From Apostichopus japonicus (lineage: Eukaryota; Echinodermata; Holothuroidea; Aspidochirotida; Stichopodidae), in the NCBI RefSeq assembly GCF_037975245.1, contig NC_092582.1:2977001-3041000 (forward strand): DNA of 64,000 bases, written 5' to 3'. Positions 47,613-59,932 of this stretch are shown here, one piece after another (within the stretch, counting starts at the first letter, position 1; each line of letters begins with the position of its first letter). The notes below the pieces were generated by a model. It saw only the letters and a list, made by a program, of their open reading frames with translations. It searched no databases and had not been told where the DNA came from. The position numbers and the translations under genes are program-made.

Positions 47613-47685
47613 CTGGTCCTTTGGCCCCTCCTGTCAGGAGACGACCCAGTCTAAATATAACGGCCCGTTCATACTCCTGCACCAC
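47613..47685 (-). CDS. STOM: Stomatin coding exon (VVQEYERAVIFRLGRL)
   Basis: 73 bp: acceptor catttcag, 24 codons VVQEYERAVIFRLGRLLTGG then AKGP and one base of Gly, donor GTAATGG. This is the invariant segment directly after the hydrophobic hairpin in stomatins. The start is phase 0, so the hairpin is on an upstream exon that I could not identify between here and the 57.4-kb promoter candidate. The seven exons together give 230 residues; human stomatin is 288, so about 55 N-terminal residues are missing. Confidence 0.95.
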
Positions 47686-47996
47686 CTGAAATGATGAAAA
47701 AAATATTGACATTGATTGACAATTTTGAAACCTTGATTAATTAAAATTACCTTTCAAAATATCAGGCTACTCTCTGATTTGGGTCCTCAATTTCTTGTTT
47801 TTTTTTCAAATTTTACATCTTTTATTTATTTTAATTTAACTATTTCAGTTGGTGTCAAAAGATACTTTTTGCCCACTCACTTGATAACTGCAGAGATTCA
47901 ATCACTGAGATTTGCGACCTGAATGAGATATCTTTTTTAGTAGAAATCACCCCAGGACTGCTAAATCCATTCTATAACAACTTCGACTTTCCCCCC
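47686..47996 (-). other. Stomatin upstream intron, part
   Basis: AT-rich, no exon seen. Confidence 0.4.
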
Positions 47997-48905
47997 ATAT
48001 CCTTTACTTGTAGGTTCTCCCCATGCCATCTACTTGTAGGCTCTCCCCATGCCATCTACTTGTAGGTTCCCCCATGCCCTTTACTTGTAGGTTCTCCACA
48101 TGCCATCTACATGTAGGCTCTCCCCATGCCCTTTACTTGTAGGTTCCCCATGCCCTTTACTTATAGGTTCTCCCCATGCCCATTACTTGTAGGTTCTCCC
48201 CATGCCCTTTACTTGTAGGTTCTCCCCATGCCCTTTACTTGTAGGTTCTCCCCATGCCCTCTACATGTAGGCTCTCCCCATGCCCTTTACTTGTAGGTTC
48301 CCCATGCCCTTTACTTATAGGTTCTCCCCATGCCCTCTACATGTAGGCTCTCCCCATGCCCTCTACATGTAGGCTCTCCCCATGCCCTCTACATGTAGGC
48401 TCTCCCCATGCCCTTTACTTGTAGGTTCCCTATGCCCTTTACTTATAGGTTCTCCCCATGCCCTTTACTTGTAGTCCTCCCCATGCCCTTTACTTGTAGG
48501 TTCTCCCCATGCCCTTTACTTGTAGGTTCTCCCCATGCCCTCTACATGTAGGCTCTCCCCATGCCCTTTACTTGTAGGTTCCCCATGCCCTTTACTTATA
48601 GGTTCTCCCCATGCCCTTTACTTGTAGGTTCTCCCCATGCCCTCTACATGTAGGCTCTCCCCATGCCCTCTACATGTAGGCTCTCCCCATGCCCTTTACT
48701 TGTAGGTTCCCCATGCCCTTTACTTATAGGTTCTCCCCATGCCCTTTACTTGTAGTCCTCCCCATGCCCTTTACTTGTAGGTTCCCGCTATGCCCTCTAC
48801 TTGCATTTTCCCCCATATGCTCTTTACTTGTAGGTTCTCCCATGCCCTTTACTTGTAGGTTCCCCCATATGCCCTTTACTTATAGGTTTCCCCCATGCCC
48901 TGTAC
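47990..48905. repeat. Minisatellite, ~26-bp unit with higher-order structure
   Basis: About 34 copies of units such as CCCCATGCCCTTTACTTGTA plus GGTTCT. Two main variants alternate (TTTACTTGTAGGTTCT and CTCTACATGTAGGCTCT), plus a shortened unit lacking CT followed by an ACTTATAGG unit. That shortened-unit pair recurs near 48137, 48295, 48418, 48570 and 48705, showing that multi-unit blocks were duplicated. The ORF at 48689-49093 (MPFTCRFPMPFTYRF...) is a by-product. It lies 300 bp upstream of a stomatin exon. Confidence 0.9.
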
Positions 48906-51530
48906 ATCTTTCAGCCAGACAAGATTTCTATCAAGTTATTTTATTGATCTCTTCATGCAAGTGGTGTTTACGCTATGGTTTCTTTACCACTGAAACGAGA
49001 GGTACATTACCATGGCAATGGAGAGGAAGCACCTTAAATACTTGGAATCTTGGAAGTGGAGAGAATCAGACAGTAAACTGGAGAGGGTACTGACTAATCC
49101 CTTAGAGGAATCTACTGTAAATACCAAATGCAAAATAAATGCTAGAAATGCCTTAATGCATGGTCACGACTTATAAATTACCCAAAAACATTTTTTAGCA
49201 CTTTGAAAATGTTGGAATACATTTGGCAAGTACTCATAAGCTTCAAGGACCTTTGTGTTTATTTACACTGTTGTCATGGTGACACATAGTGACCAATGTA
49301 GGTCGGCTTTCAGTTAATTATATATGCCATGGAGAGATGTTTCGTTATCACTCACTGTGTTAGTCCCTTTAACAGAATGAACGAGCAGCTGACATGACAT
49401 ATAGTTGAACAAAACACTTTTAAATGTCTCTCTGTTAATACGCTCATGTGAATAAAAATGTCACACTTTACATTCTCAACGTCTCCGAGAGCAACCGATC
49501 AATTTGAAGAGAATTTCCTTGGCGGACAGAATTAACGGTGAAATTTGACAGATATATGACGAGATACCACCTATTTAGATTGAGATGCCACGCACAGCTG
49601 TTTTCTGCTTAAAATATTGTTATATCTAACACCAAAGAAAAGAACAGAAACTGACATATGACATATATTAATCAGAAATACGGGTAATATGCTTCACTGA
49701 TTATTAAATATTTCCAGATCCTGATGTGCAAAGTGAAAATCAAAGAGGGTGAGGTCAGAGTTCAAAGGGTAGTAGGAACGAGCAAGAGCTGTGCATTTGT
49801 TGTGGGCAGGCAGGTACGTTAACTATAAACTCGCCTCTACCTAATTCTTAGGATTCAAAAAAAAATTTGCTGATATCCTTGGCAACGAATGAATTTAAAA
49901 ATAATTTAGCAAATCCTCCATATTACATTTCTGGGTACACTTTGTATGAACAGTTTATGAACGAAAGTGGATGAGTTTGCTAGATTCTAGAATAGTCCCC
50001 AAGCTTCTGAGAATGGCAACATGTAATTGACATACGACACCTGAGGTCAGAAGTCACACAACATGAATATTTATACTTGTGATGATATTTGAGATGACTG
50101 TGGTTTAATTCACATTATATAACAATGTGGGTGTTACTCGACCAGACCTCTAATAAATAACCCTTCACACCACCCCATCTTGTTAACATCCACACTCCCG
50201 TCTATCTGACCTACGAACTGGTTAAAATTTCCTGCACGGCGCCCCCAATGACCCTCTATACATGTGGTCACTGCCCTCTTCATTCCAGGAGGGATCAGAT
50301 CCAATCTACCTCAAGCAGGTAGATCAGAGTGCTTTTTAGGTGACGAGACAGGTAAGAGGTAGGTGAATGATGTATGCCAAGCTGTGGTATATTATGACAT
50401 CACAGAGGAATCGCCACCCTGGTGTAATTGCTTGAATTGATCTGCATCTTTAACTTTATTCAGTTTACTTAAATACTAGCCTATGCCAAAAAATACAGTA
50501 GCAACCTTGCCAGCAAGCCTCAACCCATTGGAAATTTACTCCCACATTGTTATCATTTGAACTGTTTCGTTACCAAAGAGAAACATTGCTAATCAAATAT
50601 TAAGAAATCCATTAAACGACTCTCAGCTAGACACTCAGGGTGGTAGAATGAGAAGGAGGGCGGCAGACCCCTTCGCAGCAGCCAGCAGTCAAGGAACATG
50701 AATAAAAGTTAGCGAGAACATATAATTTGATGCGACGAGCGATGTACCTCTACAAGTTATTTTATGACAGACTTGCAATTAAGGGAAGTGTTTTCCTCAA
50801 AAAGTTCCTGAACTTTCAGTGAATAATTGTGTACAGAGACAGGAAAAGATGAAACAATTAGGCCAATCATAATTGCAGTTATAGTTCAAATATTATTAAC
50901 ATTTATAACATTTGACCTGGTTAATTTAGATATATACTTCTTTCCTTAAAGTATTTATTGTTAATCTTGCCATACTCTTCATGTTGGTGTGCAAAAGTTC
51001 AATTACAAGTCAATGAATACGGCAGACTGCACAATATACGTCACACCGTCTTTCGAGGGGCTACCGAAGGGGCGGTTAAACTTCTCCTGAAAGTGTGATA
51101 GCTACGAGCATCTTATGAAGACCGGTAAATAGGGGGGCTTAGGTACGGCTATTGAGTCAAGCAGGATATATCAGGCACCACTGACTCTGGACATTCTTAA
51201 AAGACATTGAAAAGAATTATATTCCTCAAGGCTACGTCCTCACATGCATTATTGATCGCGGCTCTCTCTGTAGTATCGATGAGAGGTACTACGAAAGGTA
51301 ATGAATGTTATACATTGCAAGAGAAGTCAAACTATTACGGACTAGACATTCAAATTATGGAATTCTGGTTTTCTAAATGCATGAAGGATGTTTCTAAATG
51401 CATGAAGGAGGAAGTTGATTAGACTTATACAGGAAGAAAGTACTTACAGATAACAAGAACCTCTCTACAAACATCCGAGGTAAAACGTTTATTTTGCTGG
51501 AGCCATTTTAAAAATTGTCAGTTATTGTAT
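48906..51530. other. Gene-poor stretch within the presumed stomatin 5' region
   Basis: No exon could be assigned. Weak exon-like signals on the plus strand are an AG-to-GT bounded open segment at about 49718-49815 (ends GGCAGGCAG then gtacgt) and a 71-codon ORF at 51207-51422 starting MKRIIFLKATSSHALLIAAL, which resembles a signal peptide. Neither is recognised. A possible relative of the foldback arm ends at about 50357 (gacgagacaggtaag). Confidence 0.35.
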
Positions 51531-52240
51531 TAATCCACATATATTATATGCTGATGGTATTCTTACATAATGATGTTATCTTACATAATACCATGTTACC
51601 TTACATAATATGTTATCCTTACATAACACAATGTTATCCTCACATTATATGCTGATGTTACCCTTACATAATTCACTAATGTTACTTCATAACTGTTTAC
51701 CGTTAATACTTAATGTTCAATGTTATTCTAAACCTATCAGAGCTAACTCTTTTCATCTGTATTAATCCACATATATTATATGCTGATGGTATTCTTACAT
51801 AATGATGTTATCTTACATAATACCATGTTACCTTACATAATATGTTATCCTTACATAACACAATGTTATCCTCACATTATATGCTGATGTTACCCTTACA
51901 TAATTCACTAATGTTACTTCATAACTGTTTACCGTTAATACTTAATGTTCAATGTTATTCTAAACCTATCAGAGCTAACTCTTTTCATCTGTATTAATCC
52001 ACATATATTATATGCTGATGTTATTCTTACATAATATGTTATCTTACATAATACCATATCACCTTACATAATATGTTATCCTTACATAACACGATGTTAT
52101 CATCACATTATATGCTGATGTTACCCGTACATAATTCACTAATGTTACTTCATAACTGTTTACCGTTCATACTTAATATTCAATGTTATTCTTAACCTAT
52201 CAGGGCTAATTCCCTTCATCTTTATTAATCCACATATAAC
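51531..52240. repeat. 232-bp tandem repeat, three full copies
   Basis: Copies start at 51531, 51763 and 51995, with a partial fourth from 52226, each beginning TAATCCACATATA. Copies 1 and 2 look identical over all 232 bp; copy 3 has scattered changes. Each copy contains sub-repeats of TTACATAATATGTTATCC type. Confidence 0.92.
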
Positions 52241-54460
52241 ACTACCATGCCGAGGGGCAAATTTATTTCTCTGCGACGGTTCTCTGCCCTTGCCGTCAAT
52301 CCACTCGTATCTCCTACACTTGGCTTCTCAACACCATCTACTGTATTCTTCAACCCTTTTGGGTTTCCCTTGAGGGTGAGGCTTCCATCACGATCTAATT
52401 CACTGTTCGATCTCAGAGTAGTTTTTGCTTTCGCCGATAAGTGGCGTACCATCATCTGCATCTTAAAATCTGATTTAATTAGCGAAAGATCGGAGATATA
52501 AGTCTACGAGCTTTGTACGACAAGGACTGCCATGTATACAGTACACCTCAATATAAATCCAATAACTGATAAATCTGAGCTGTCAAAGTGTGTTTGTTCA
52601 TCAAATAGGGTCCGAAGAATCATACCTCCGGTCAGTGTTTGGTGTAAGAGAACTGTACACTGACACTTGATGAATATTCATTAGCAAGGCATTTAACGTC
52701 CATTATTTTTTGTTGATGTTATAATGTTACTTTATAGTTATCACCCTGTGTACAGTTTAAATGTTGCATTATGTAAGGTCACACAGCTAGGCTAGAATTA
52801 CCACATAGCAACAAGGACATGTATAAATAACAGCTATATGTGTGTACACGTAAACAGCTTGATCGGTGACTTTTATAAATTTGGTATAACTCTTGAAAGC
52901 AACAAGTCTTTTAAAGGGAAGTTCAAATATTTGATGGGAAATTACGAACTGACTATCCCAAAAAAAGAAAGAAAAAAGATCATTTTCTTTGAACTTCATT
53001 TCTTCATAAACCTTGAATTAAGAAAGTGGACAATATAAGTTTGTTTACAAATTCATGTAAATTAAGTGTGCAAATATACACAATTTGTGAGGTTGCTATG
53101 GGGGTAATCTAATGGAGATAACTAATTCTGAATGCTTGTCTCTGTACCAATCACATACAAAGCACCATGCTACCAGGTTTGTCCTATAAGACATATACTG
53201 TATATAGCAGTGCAATTATTATAGATAAAAATTCATACAACAAAAAGTATGTACAACTTTTAACTTTCACTTGAACTATTTGACGATTTCTAAAGGATCC
53301 TGTCATTAACAGCAAAAGTTAACTTAGTACTATAAATTGTGTGTAAGCATTTCTATTACTTCCTAATTAATGTTCACTAGGCAAAAACATTTTAGGTAGA
53401 GGGGTGGGGGGGGGTGGGGAGATCAGTGGTTTCACCTAATGCAAAGTGACAATGTGAATATAACACATGGTAAATTTGCTGAAATTTATGAACTTTTTAT
53501 ATCCCAAGACAAACAGTGTTTTGGATTCTACTGTATAAAACCCCATAAACAATGCAGTTTACGAATTTCACTTGTAAAAACAGGTCTATGACAAAACTTT
53601 TCGGAAATCAATGAAAAGCCCTAAACTTTCACCTTATTAATTTAATTCACTAATTAGTCATTGGAGAAAATCAGGTATTTTCAAAACTATTTTTTTTCAA
53701 ATGCTAGAAAAAATTAATTCTAATTATATCCTGAAATAAAAATTTTTTTTTGATAGATATGTCGAGACATATTTTTATCAGAAAATAGTTTGCAGAACTA
53801 TTCAGCAATTACAAAATATTCATTCAGATCTTTGTTGTTTGGAACATTTTCAGATCAGAAAATAGTCAGATTTTTTTACAGATTTTGAAATTCAGACGAA
53901 GGTATATACATATCTGAAATGATAATTGACCATGCCGATAACGAGCAAGGATGAGGACCCTATAGGAATTTTGTTTCCCCTTCATACTGCATAATTATCG
54001 AAACTATACCAAACTCAATTCAAGAGGATGCTTTCGAGTAAGAGAAGACAACCACGACGACGATAACAACAGAAGAAACATAAAAATGTACAGTAAGACG
54101 TAAAAACAGAATTACTTCTGTCGAGCTGTCACAGTCTCTGCGATAAACACCATCCTTGGAGATCCTCCTCTCTGGCTGTTTTATTTTCTGTGAGGGTTGC
54201 TTTACAGCTGTCTCAACATTAAACGTAAGCTTTCAGAGATTGTCGATAAAATTAAAATCACGGTATTATTGATGAGCGTTAGCTACAGGGATGTTGGATG
54301 TACTACTTCTCTCGTGTTGCGTTTGCTCTCTTCCTGTTTTGTTTTTTAAATCTTTTAATCTTTAAGTTATATGTCACTACATTTTAGACATTTAGTAAAT
54401 TTATAGAACAGTGAACCAAAAAGGAAAGGACCCTAAATATGCAGGGATCTTAAAAAAAAA
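52241..54460. other. Gene-poor stretch
   Basis: Overlapping ORFs on both strands at 52225-52501 are unrecognised. A G run lies at 53400-53419. AT-rich DNA otherwise. A candidate untranslated exon could lie near 54110-54210, but nothing proves it. Confidence 0.35.
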
Positions 54461-54462
54461 AC

Positions 54463-54660
54463 TGGCATCATGCCAAAAACTAAGATATCATGCTAAAATA
54501 TGATAGGCAAAACTAAGATATCATGCTCAAATATGATAGGCAAAAACTAAGATATCATGCTAAAATATGATAGACCAAAACTAAGATATCATGCTAAAAA
54601 GATGATAGGCAAAAACTTAGATATCATGCAACAATATGATAGGCAAAATATAAGATATTT
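54463..54660. repeat. Minisatellite, ~32-bp unit, about 6 copies
   Basis: Units of the form AAAACTAAGATATCATGCTA followed by AAATATGATAGGC, degenerating at the 3' side (…aagatattttacc). The ORF across it is incidental. Confidence 0.88.
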
Positions 54661-56467
54661 TACCAAAGAAAAGATATCATATACAGTAACTATATATGCA
54701 GGACGGTTACATGCTTATCAAGCTATTTTTCCAGATATGTTTTTGCTTTTTGGTTTAAAGACTGTAAAAACATTAAAACAGTGAGAGTAGCTGATTTTGA
54801 CTTCAAAAAAGCCTTTATATCACAGATTTATTTAATTAAAGAGGACTATTAAATATGACAATTTCTTTTAATGACCACAATTTTTTTCAAAGGTCAAAAT
54901 GATTTAAACATTACAAAAAACATTGGAAAATGATGTCTAACGTCAATGTACATTTTATTGCCATCCTGAATTAATTTAATTTCACTATAATAGCTATCAA
55001 GAGATGCAATTATCATCAAAGTTTAACCTGCATATGTGAGACAATTTTGAAGGGTGGGAATAACTGGTTAATTATTACCAAAGAATTTATACCTTTGGGA
55101 AACTGTCAGCACTATAAATGTCACGCACACACATCCTTAGCTACTGCTGTTCGGTCGGGTCGTTTACCCACCAGTAACTAGAGGGCGCTATTGCCCATGT
55201 TTCCACGTGACCCTGTTTAAAGCGTTACATCCGATCGAATGCTAAATCGTCAGGAGTGTCCCATGTTACCAAAGGTATGTAATCTTCGATATAACTCCCA
55301 GAAAATTGTTGCTTGAATCGAAGGACATTTAATATATCAAAGACTGAACAGTCAACTGACATAAAACTTATGTTACTAATTACAATTAATACATATTGTT
55401 CTAATATATTTCCTTGACAGAACTAACACCTGGATATAACACAACTGTGCACCTGCACATAATAAAGATTTGTGTTATTCTTGTTTGTATGACGAGCTCG
55501 TCCTTCATATGAACCTCAACTTCGCTGGATCATCATACATGATAAAGGCATGTAACGTAACTAAAGAACAGACCCAAATATGTTCCCCCCTCCCTCCCTA
55601 TGATTATCATGATGGGCCCTGCCTTGGTATTCCAAACACCAGGACATCAATCACTTTGTTTTTATCGTTCCACGCTGTCAAACCTATTTCATAAGTAAAT
55701 GGGATTGTGGCAAGGCTGATAATAACTTAGTCGAAGACGACAACGACCGAAAAAAAAAAAAAAAGAACTGTCGTGCCAAAAAGAACCTACCATGGCATTC
55801 TTGAACTCTAAGAATAGGTCACAAACTTTACAATCAAGAAATGTTATGCATTACTGTATATCTGCCCATTGGCATTATAAAGTTCCCAGATGGAGTTAAT
55901 TTATGCAGAGAATGAACTTTAACATTCTGATGATTAAAAGCAAGTTTATTGATTCCTATATTGTCAGTCAGTTCTACAGTAGCATGCATGTTTCTATAAA
56001 TGATGGAATCAATACTATGGGTATGTTTTTCTCACAACTTACACAAAAAAAGAAAAAGAAAGAATATACCACGTATCTTAGACAGCTCTATGATTCTTGG
56101 TTAGAAGTGTATGACGTGGGAGAGATATGATACAGGCAATCAAGACCTAGCTAAGTCCATTTTAATATAAAACTATGGTACACACTAAATGCAAACATCT
56201 ATTGGAGTTATATATTAAAGAGGTCATTTTTTCTTAAACAACCAATTTCTCTGCCTAAGACATTCCATGTACTAGATATATTGGGTTGTGGTGTAGTATT
56301 GCATGTATTGAATTCGGTACAAATGAGGTATTTTACACCGGAATCGTCAAACGCATGATCACAGATCAAAAGTCTGGGTTAGAAGAACATTCACTGAAAA
56401 TCACTAAGCATGGTACCTATAGCAAAGCCACCTGCACATATTTGTTTACTGTATTATTTATTGTATT
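54661..56467. other. Gene-poor stretch
   Basis: Holds the second copy of a dispersed repeat (55157-55240), a C-rich patch at 55586-55598 and an A run at 55752-55765. ORFs at 55470-55694 and 55903-56130 are unrecognised. Confidence 0.4.
55157..55240. repeat. Dispersed repeat, copy 2 (related to 37640-37722)
   Basis: GTTTACCCACCAGTAAC, GAGGGCGCTATTGCCCATGT and TTTAAAGCGTTACATCC align with copy 1 in the same orientation; the class is unknown. Confidence 0.6.
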
Positions 56468-56477
56468 TTTTATATAT

Positions 56478-56513
<36 letters not shown>

Positions 56514-56560
56514 GAATATATATATATATATATATATATACATTTATATATATATACATT

Positions 56561-56651
<91 letters not shown>
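56468..56651. repeat. Long (TA)n microsatellite
   Basis: About 180 bp of TA dinucleotides with a few ATATATACATTTA-type interruptions; the last 75 bp or so are nearly pure. Long YIYIYI ORFs here are artefacts. Confidence 0.95.
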
Positions 56652-56654
<3 letters not shown>

Positions 56655-57354
56655 GTCCATACATTATGCTTTTTTTGTAATACGTTTATGCCTGATATCT
56701 TGGGTAAGTTTCAACAGATATGAAAATAAAAAATAACTGATTTAAGAAAAGTGCACTTTTTGTTTAAATTTATCTTGATATAAAACATACCACCACAGAA
56801 CAGAGTAATTTTTTCATTAATGTTTCAAATATGAAAATATATCGATGGCAGTGGGAGGGGGATAAGGGTGGGGGAGTGGGGTGTTACACCCGAGAAAGTC
56901 ATAAGATAAAAAATCAAGGGCACCATGATCTGCAACCCTTAAGTATATTAAAACTTGGCTACAATACTTCCTCAGTAAATAATGACAGTCTGTCAACTGG
57001 ATATGGATGGACGCACATGCACTCATGCAACCTATGTTACAACTCTAATACTACACAGGGAATGTGGGAGAATTGTTGTTGATCAAATCATAAGTTCCCT
57101 TCTTTGTCACTTACAGATTAATTACTTTCACCTCGGAAACACCGTTCTCTTTCCTTATCTGTCTCTCCTCTCAGACCCATGCACTTAAAGATATGTTACC
57201 GCGACGACGATGTACACCTCGGCCGGCAGAAATGAAAACCAAGAAACTTTTCCTCGGCTCTAGATACGAGAGAGTATCGAGTTTCTAGGTCTGTGACTCT
57301 GGCAATAAACAGGAGGAATGATTAGTGCGTCGCTTTTCAGTCTTACACTCGTGT
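56652..57354 (-). other. Presumed 5' UTR/first-exon region of a minus-strand gene
   Basis: The minus strand from about 57355 is GC-richer than its surroundings. It contains an ATG at about 57184 opening only about 20 codons (MGLRGETDKERERCFRGESN) and then a donor-like CTGTAAGT at 57110-57117. This could be the untranslated first exon of the stomatin gene or an unrelated transcript. No hydrophobic hairpin is encoded. Confidence 0.3.
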
Positions 57355-57384
57355 AATCGCAGAGATTCTTTCTCTTGCTCTCGG

Positions 57385-57425
57385 TTTTATAGCTCTGGTC
57401 GTTTTGGAGTCGTCTCTACGTCAGC
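57385..57425 (-). promoter_or_regulatory. TATA box with upstream CRE-like motif
   Basis: Minus strand TATAAAA at 57385-57391 in the context GAGCTATAAAACCGAG, with TGACGTA (CRE-like) about 25 bp upstream near 57417-57423. A start would be expected near 57355-57360. It is the best promoter candidate for the stomatin gene in orientation and position, but 9.7 kb separates it from the first assigned exon. Confidence 0.4.
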
Positions 57426-57810
57426 GGAATCCATGGTTACGACGAGTATCAGATGAAGGGCCTGCAGAGAACGTTTAAAACCATCTTGCTGAGAGGGTCT
57501 CTCTCTGTTTATGGTTCATGTTATATGCCGTACTACCTATTGACTCAGACGCTGGGAGCCCATGCGGGGTAAAAGCGATGCAATTACGGTTAAAACACAT
57601 GTAACTCCAAGGATGGCATGGTGTGACAATTACGAGAAACATAAATGGAGCTATGAACATATGCTGGAAAAAATAAAAAGTGTAAAATGGGCGGTGGAGG
57701 CATATGAATTACAAAAAAAATGATTCATATCATTCGCTATTTTCTCTGCACTGACAGCAGAAGAAATAAGCCTTTGTAATATTCCAGAACCACTATTATA
57801 CAGGAAATAA
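57426..57810. other. Non-coding stretch
   Basis: Nothing supported beyond a degenerate lead-in to the LINE fragment from about 57740. Confidence 0.35.
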
Positions 57811-58515
57811 AGTGTCGCCAAAAACCTTGGTATTCATGTTGACCAAAATCTAGCTTTCAATACTCAGGTCAATTCCACAATCTCTAATTGCTTTACTATG
57901 ATCCTTTATATTTCGAAAGTCAAATATTTTCTTCCCCGTGACCTGGTGAGAAATCTTCTAATTTCCCTTGTTATTAATAGAATTGACATGTGCAACTCTC
58001 TATATTATGGTATTAACTCGAATCTTATTGCAAAACTTCAGTCCCTCCAGAATAGTGCAGCAAGGATTATTTATGGTCGTAGCAGGCGCGATGAGGTATC
58101 TGACATTTATACTGGCTCCCAGTCAAGGATCGGATTTACTTTTAAATCATCTTATTTGTCCATAACTGTATTCACAATGCGGCACCTGATAACTTGAGAG
58201 AATTATTGTTGTTTCTCGTCCTGACAAGTTACTCCTTGTCATCCCGAGTGTCCACAAAAATTAAAGCACCAGGGCTTTTGCTTTCAGTGGTCCAAAGCTT
58301 TGGAATGCACTTCCTACCAACATCTGCCTAATTGTAGGCCATGACCCCTTCAAACACCAATTAAAACATATATGTTCATCTCAAATAGTGTGCAATTTTA
58401 CAATAGGATTGATATGGTCTAATTTGTTTGTGTTCTAGCCCATCTGTGCAAGTGTGTGTCGTTGTGGCACTGAAGCTGGGCTTTATAAATGCTATTTATC
58501 TATCTATCTATATGA
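57811..58515 (+). mobile_element. Non-LTR retrotransposon 3' fragment (RT C-terminal region)
   Basis: Plus strand from 57814 encodes the post-catalytic segment typical of CR1/L2/jockey-type RTs: NLGIHVDQNLAF, then FLPRDLVRNLL, NRIDMCNSLYYGINSNLIAK and LQSLQNSAARIIYG. The expected following WLPVKDRI block is one frame away, with an internal TAA soon after, so the ORF is broken. The 3' end reads GGGCTTTATAAATGCTATTT then (ATCT)n at 58497-58512, a typical short tandem tail. There is no catalytic core; it is 5'-truncated and dead. It is a different lineage or member from the element at 6 kb (different tail). Confidence 0.85.
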
Positions 58516-59526
58516 AATGTTGAACAGCTCATCACAAATCTATTAGTATAATCACTTAACCATCTCAGATGGAGCTCAAGTTGAAGTTCTTTAGAAGTTA
58601 TGAGATATGGCATTAAATCAAGATGAATTTATTTTGGGGAAAAACTAAAACTTACTGATGTTATGACCTAAACAAACAAAACTGAATAAAGTATATAAAT
58701 ATGTGTGAGGGTTAATTTGTAATGTATAAACTTTTTTCTTTTTTTTTAAATGTGAAATTTTACAACTATTTAATTAAATGCTTGGAATGAATGGCTTGGA
58801 ACATCAGTTCTATATGAGCAATTTGTTGATGAATTTACCTAATTTATGCAGGCCTTATTGTCAAAAATAGATCCATCAATTAAATATTCTAGTGAAGTGT
58901 CATCTCTCAGAATGTGAGATCTTAACTGTATATGACTGGTCTAGAGCCTCGGAATTTAGAAACTGTGGTACTGTAGGAATCACTTTATAAGGATAATTAA
59001 GAAGATTTTGACCATTTATGAGGATGTGACAGTAGATAAAAAAATATATAAGAAATGGGAAAAAAATACGGATAATATTTCAAATTTGAGATGTAATTGC
59101 TGCTTACAACAAGGCCCAACAATATTCCATTACACAAGTAGGTTTCTTTATTAAAGCATCTCTTTGCATCGATTTTGGTAAAAATCGTTGTTACTTAATC
59201 GATGCAAAACGATGACACTCACTTTCTTTGACTATAGTCATGTTTTGATTTTAAATAATGAAGAAAATATATTATCTTTCATACATTTCTGGTAGATTTG
59301 CTTTAAGCATGTTCTATCCTGTTTTAGCATGTTTTTAAATATTACTCTACATAAATATGTCTGTTTAAAATCTGAAACAATGAATAATTTATTATTAACA
59401 TTCATATGGTGAACAGCTTGGTAGGTCCCATCTTATGAATAACAATTCATAGCAATGTTTCGGCTTTTTCTAAAAAAAATATTATTACTATATATTTTAT
59501 ATAAATTTTTTAATTTATTTATAAAT

Positions 59527-59565
59527 AAGATCCTGCTAGGATGGAAACGACAGGCCAACTTATTT
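59527..59565 (+). mobile_element. Penelope-like/hammerhead-like motif, plus copy
   Basis: AAGATCCTGCTAGGATGGAA then ACGACAGGCCAACTTATTT. The GATCC-TGCTA-GGATS stem followed by GAAACG is shared with 61238-61283. The form stem-loop-GAAAC resembles the conserved part of hammerhead motifs carried by Penelope-like elements, but the CTGATGA core is not intact and no RT is nearby. Confidence 0.3.
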
Positions 59566-59874
59566 ATGAATACTTGTCAGGTTTGCTTAAATCCGAGGTT
59601 AAACACAAAATCCATTTCTTAAAGGGTAGTCCAGAGGAAAATTGCTGAAGTACTGTACTGACGTTGGAAGAAGAACTTAATTACAGGATCTTGGAGAATT
59701 GACATTCAACTACAGTAATACATATCTTCCATATATCTTTCTATATATCTCAATAGTTAAACTTGAAGTAAAACAAATATGAGGTCATAGTTGCAAACAG
59801 CCACCAATAAAAATTCAAGCTTCCCTGAGTTCATTTGTTTGGGATATATTCTATGAATACATGTGACTGTATTT

Positions 59875-59896
59875 ATTTATATATAAATATATATGT

Positions 59897-59930
<34 letters not shown>

Positions 59931-59932
59931 AT
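59875..59932. repeat. (TA)n-rich microsatellite
   Basis: tatatatg/tatatac repeats over about 55 bp. Confidence 0.85.

Noticed and set aside
48689-49093. A 134-codon proline/cysteine-rich ORF
   Set aside because: Its first half is the translated minisatellite (MPFTCRF/MPFTYRF repeats); the rest has no domain.
51207-51422. A secreted-protein first exon (signal-peptide-like start)
   Set aside because: The start looks like a signal peptide, but no downstream exon, donor in frame or family match could be shown.
56286-56736. Long ORFs of 145 and 108 codons
   Set aside because: They are mostly YIYIYI translations of a (TA)n microsatellite.
57811-58515. A functional reverse transcriptase gene
   Set aside because: Only the post-catalytic part remains, with a frameshift and internal stop.
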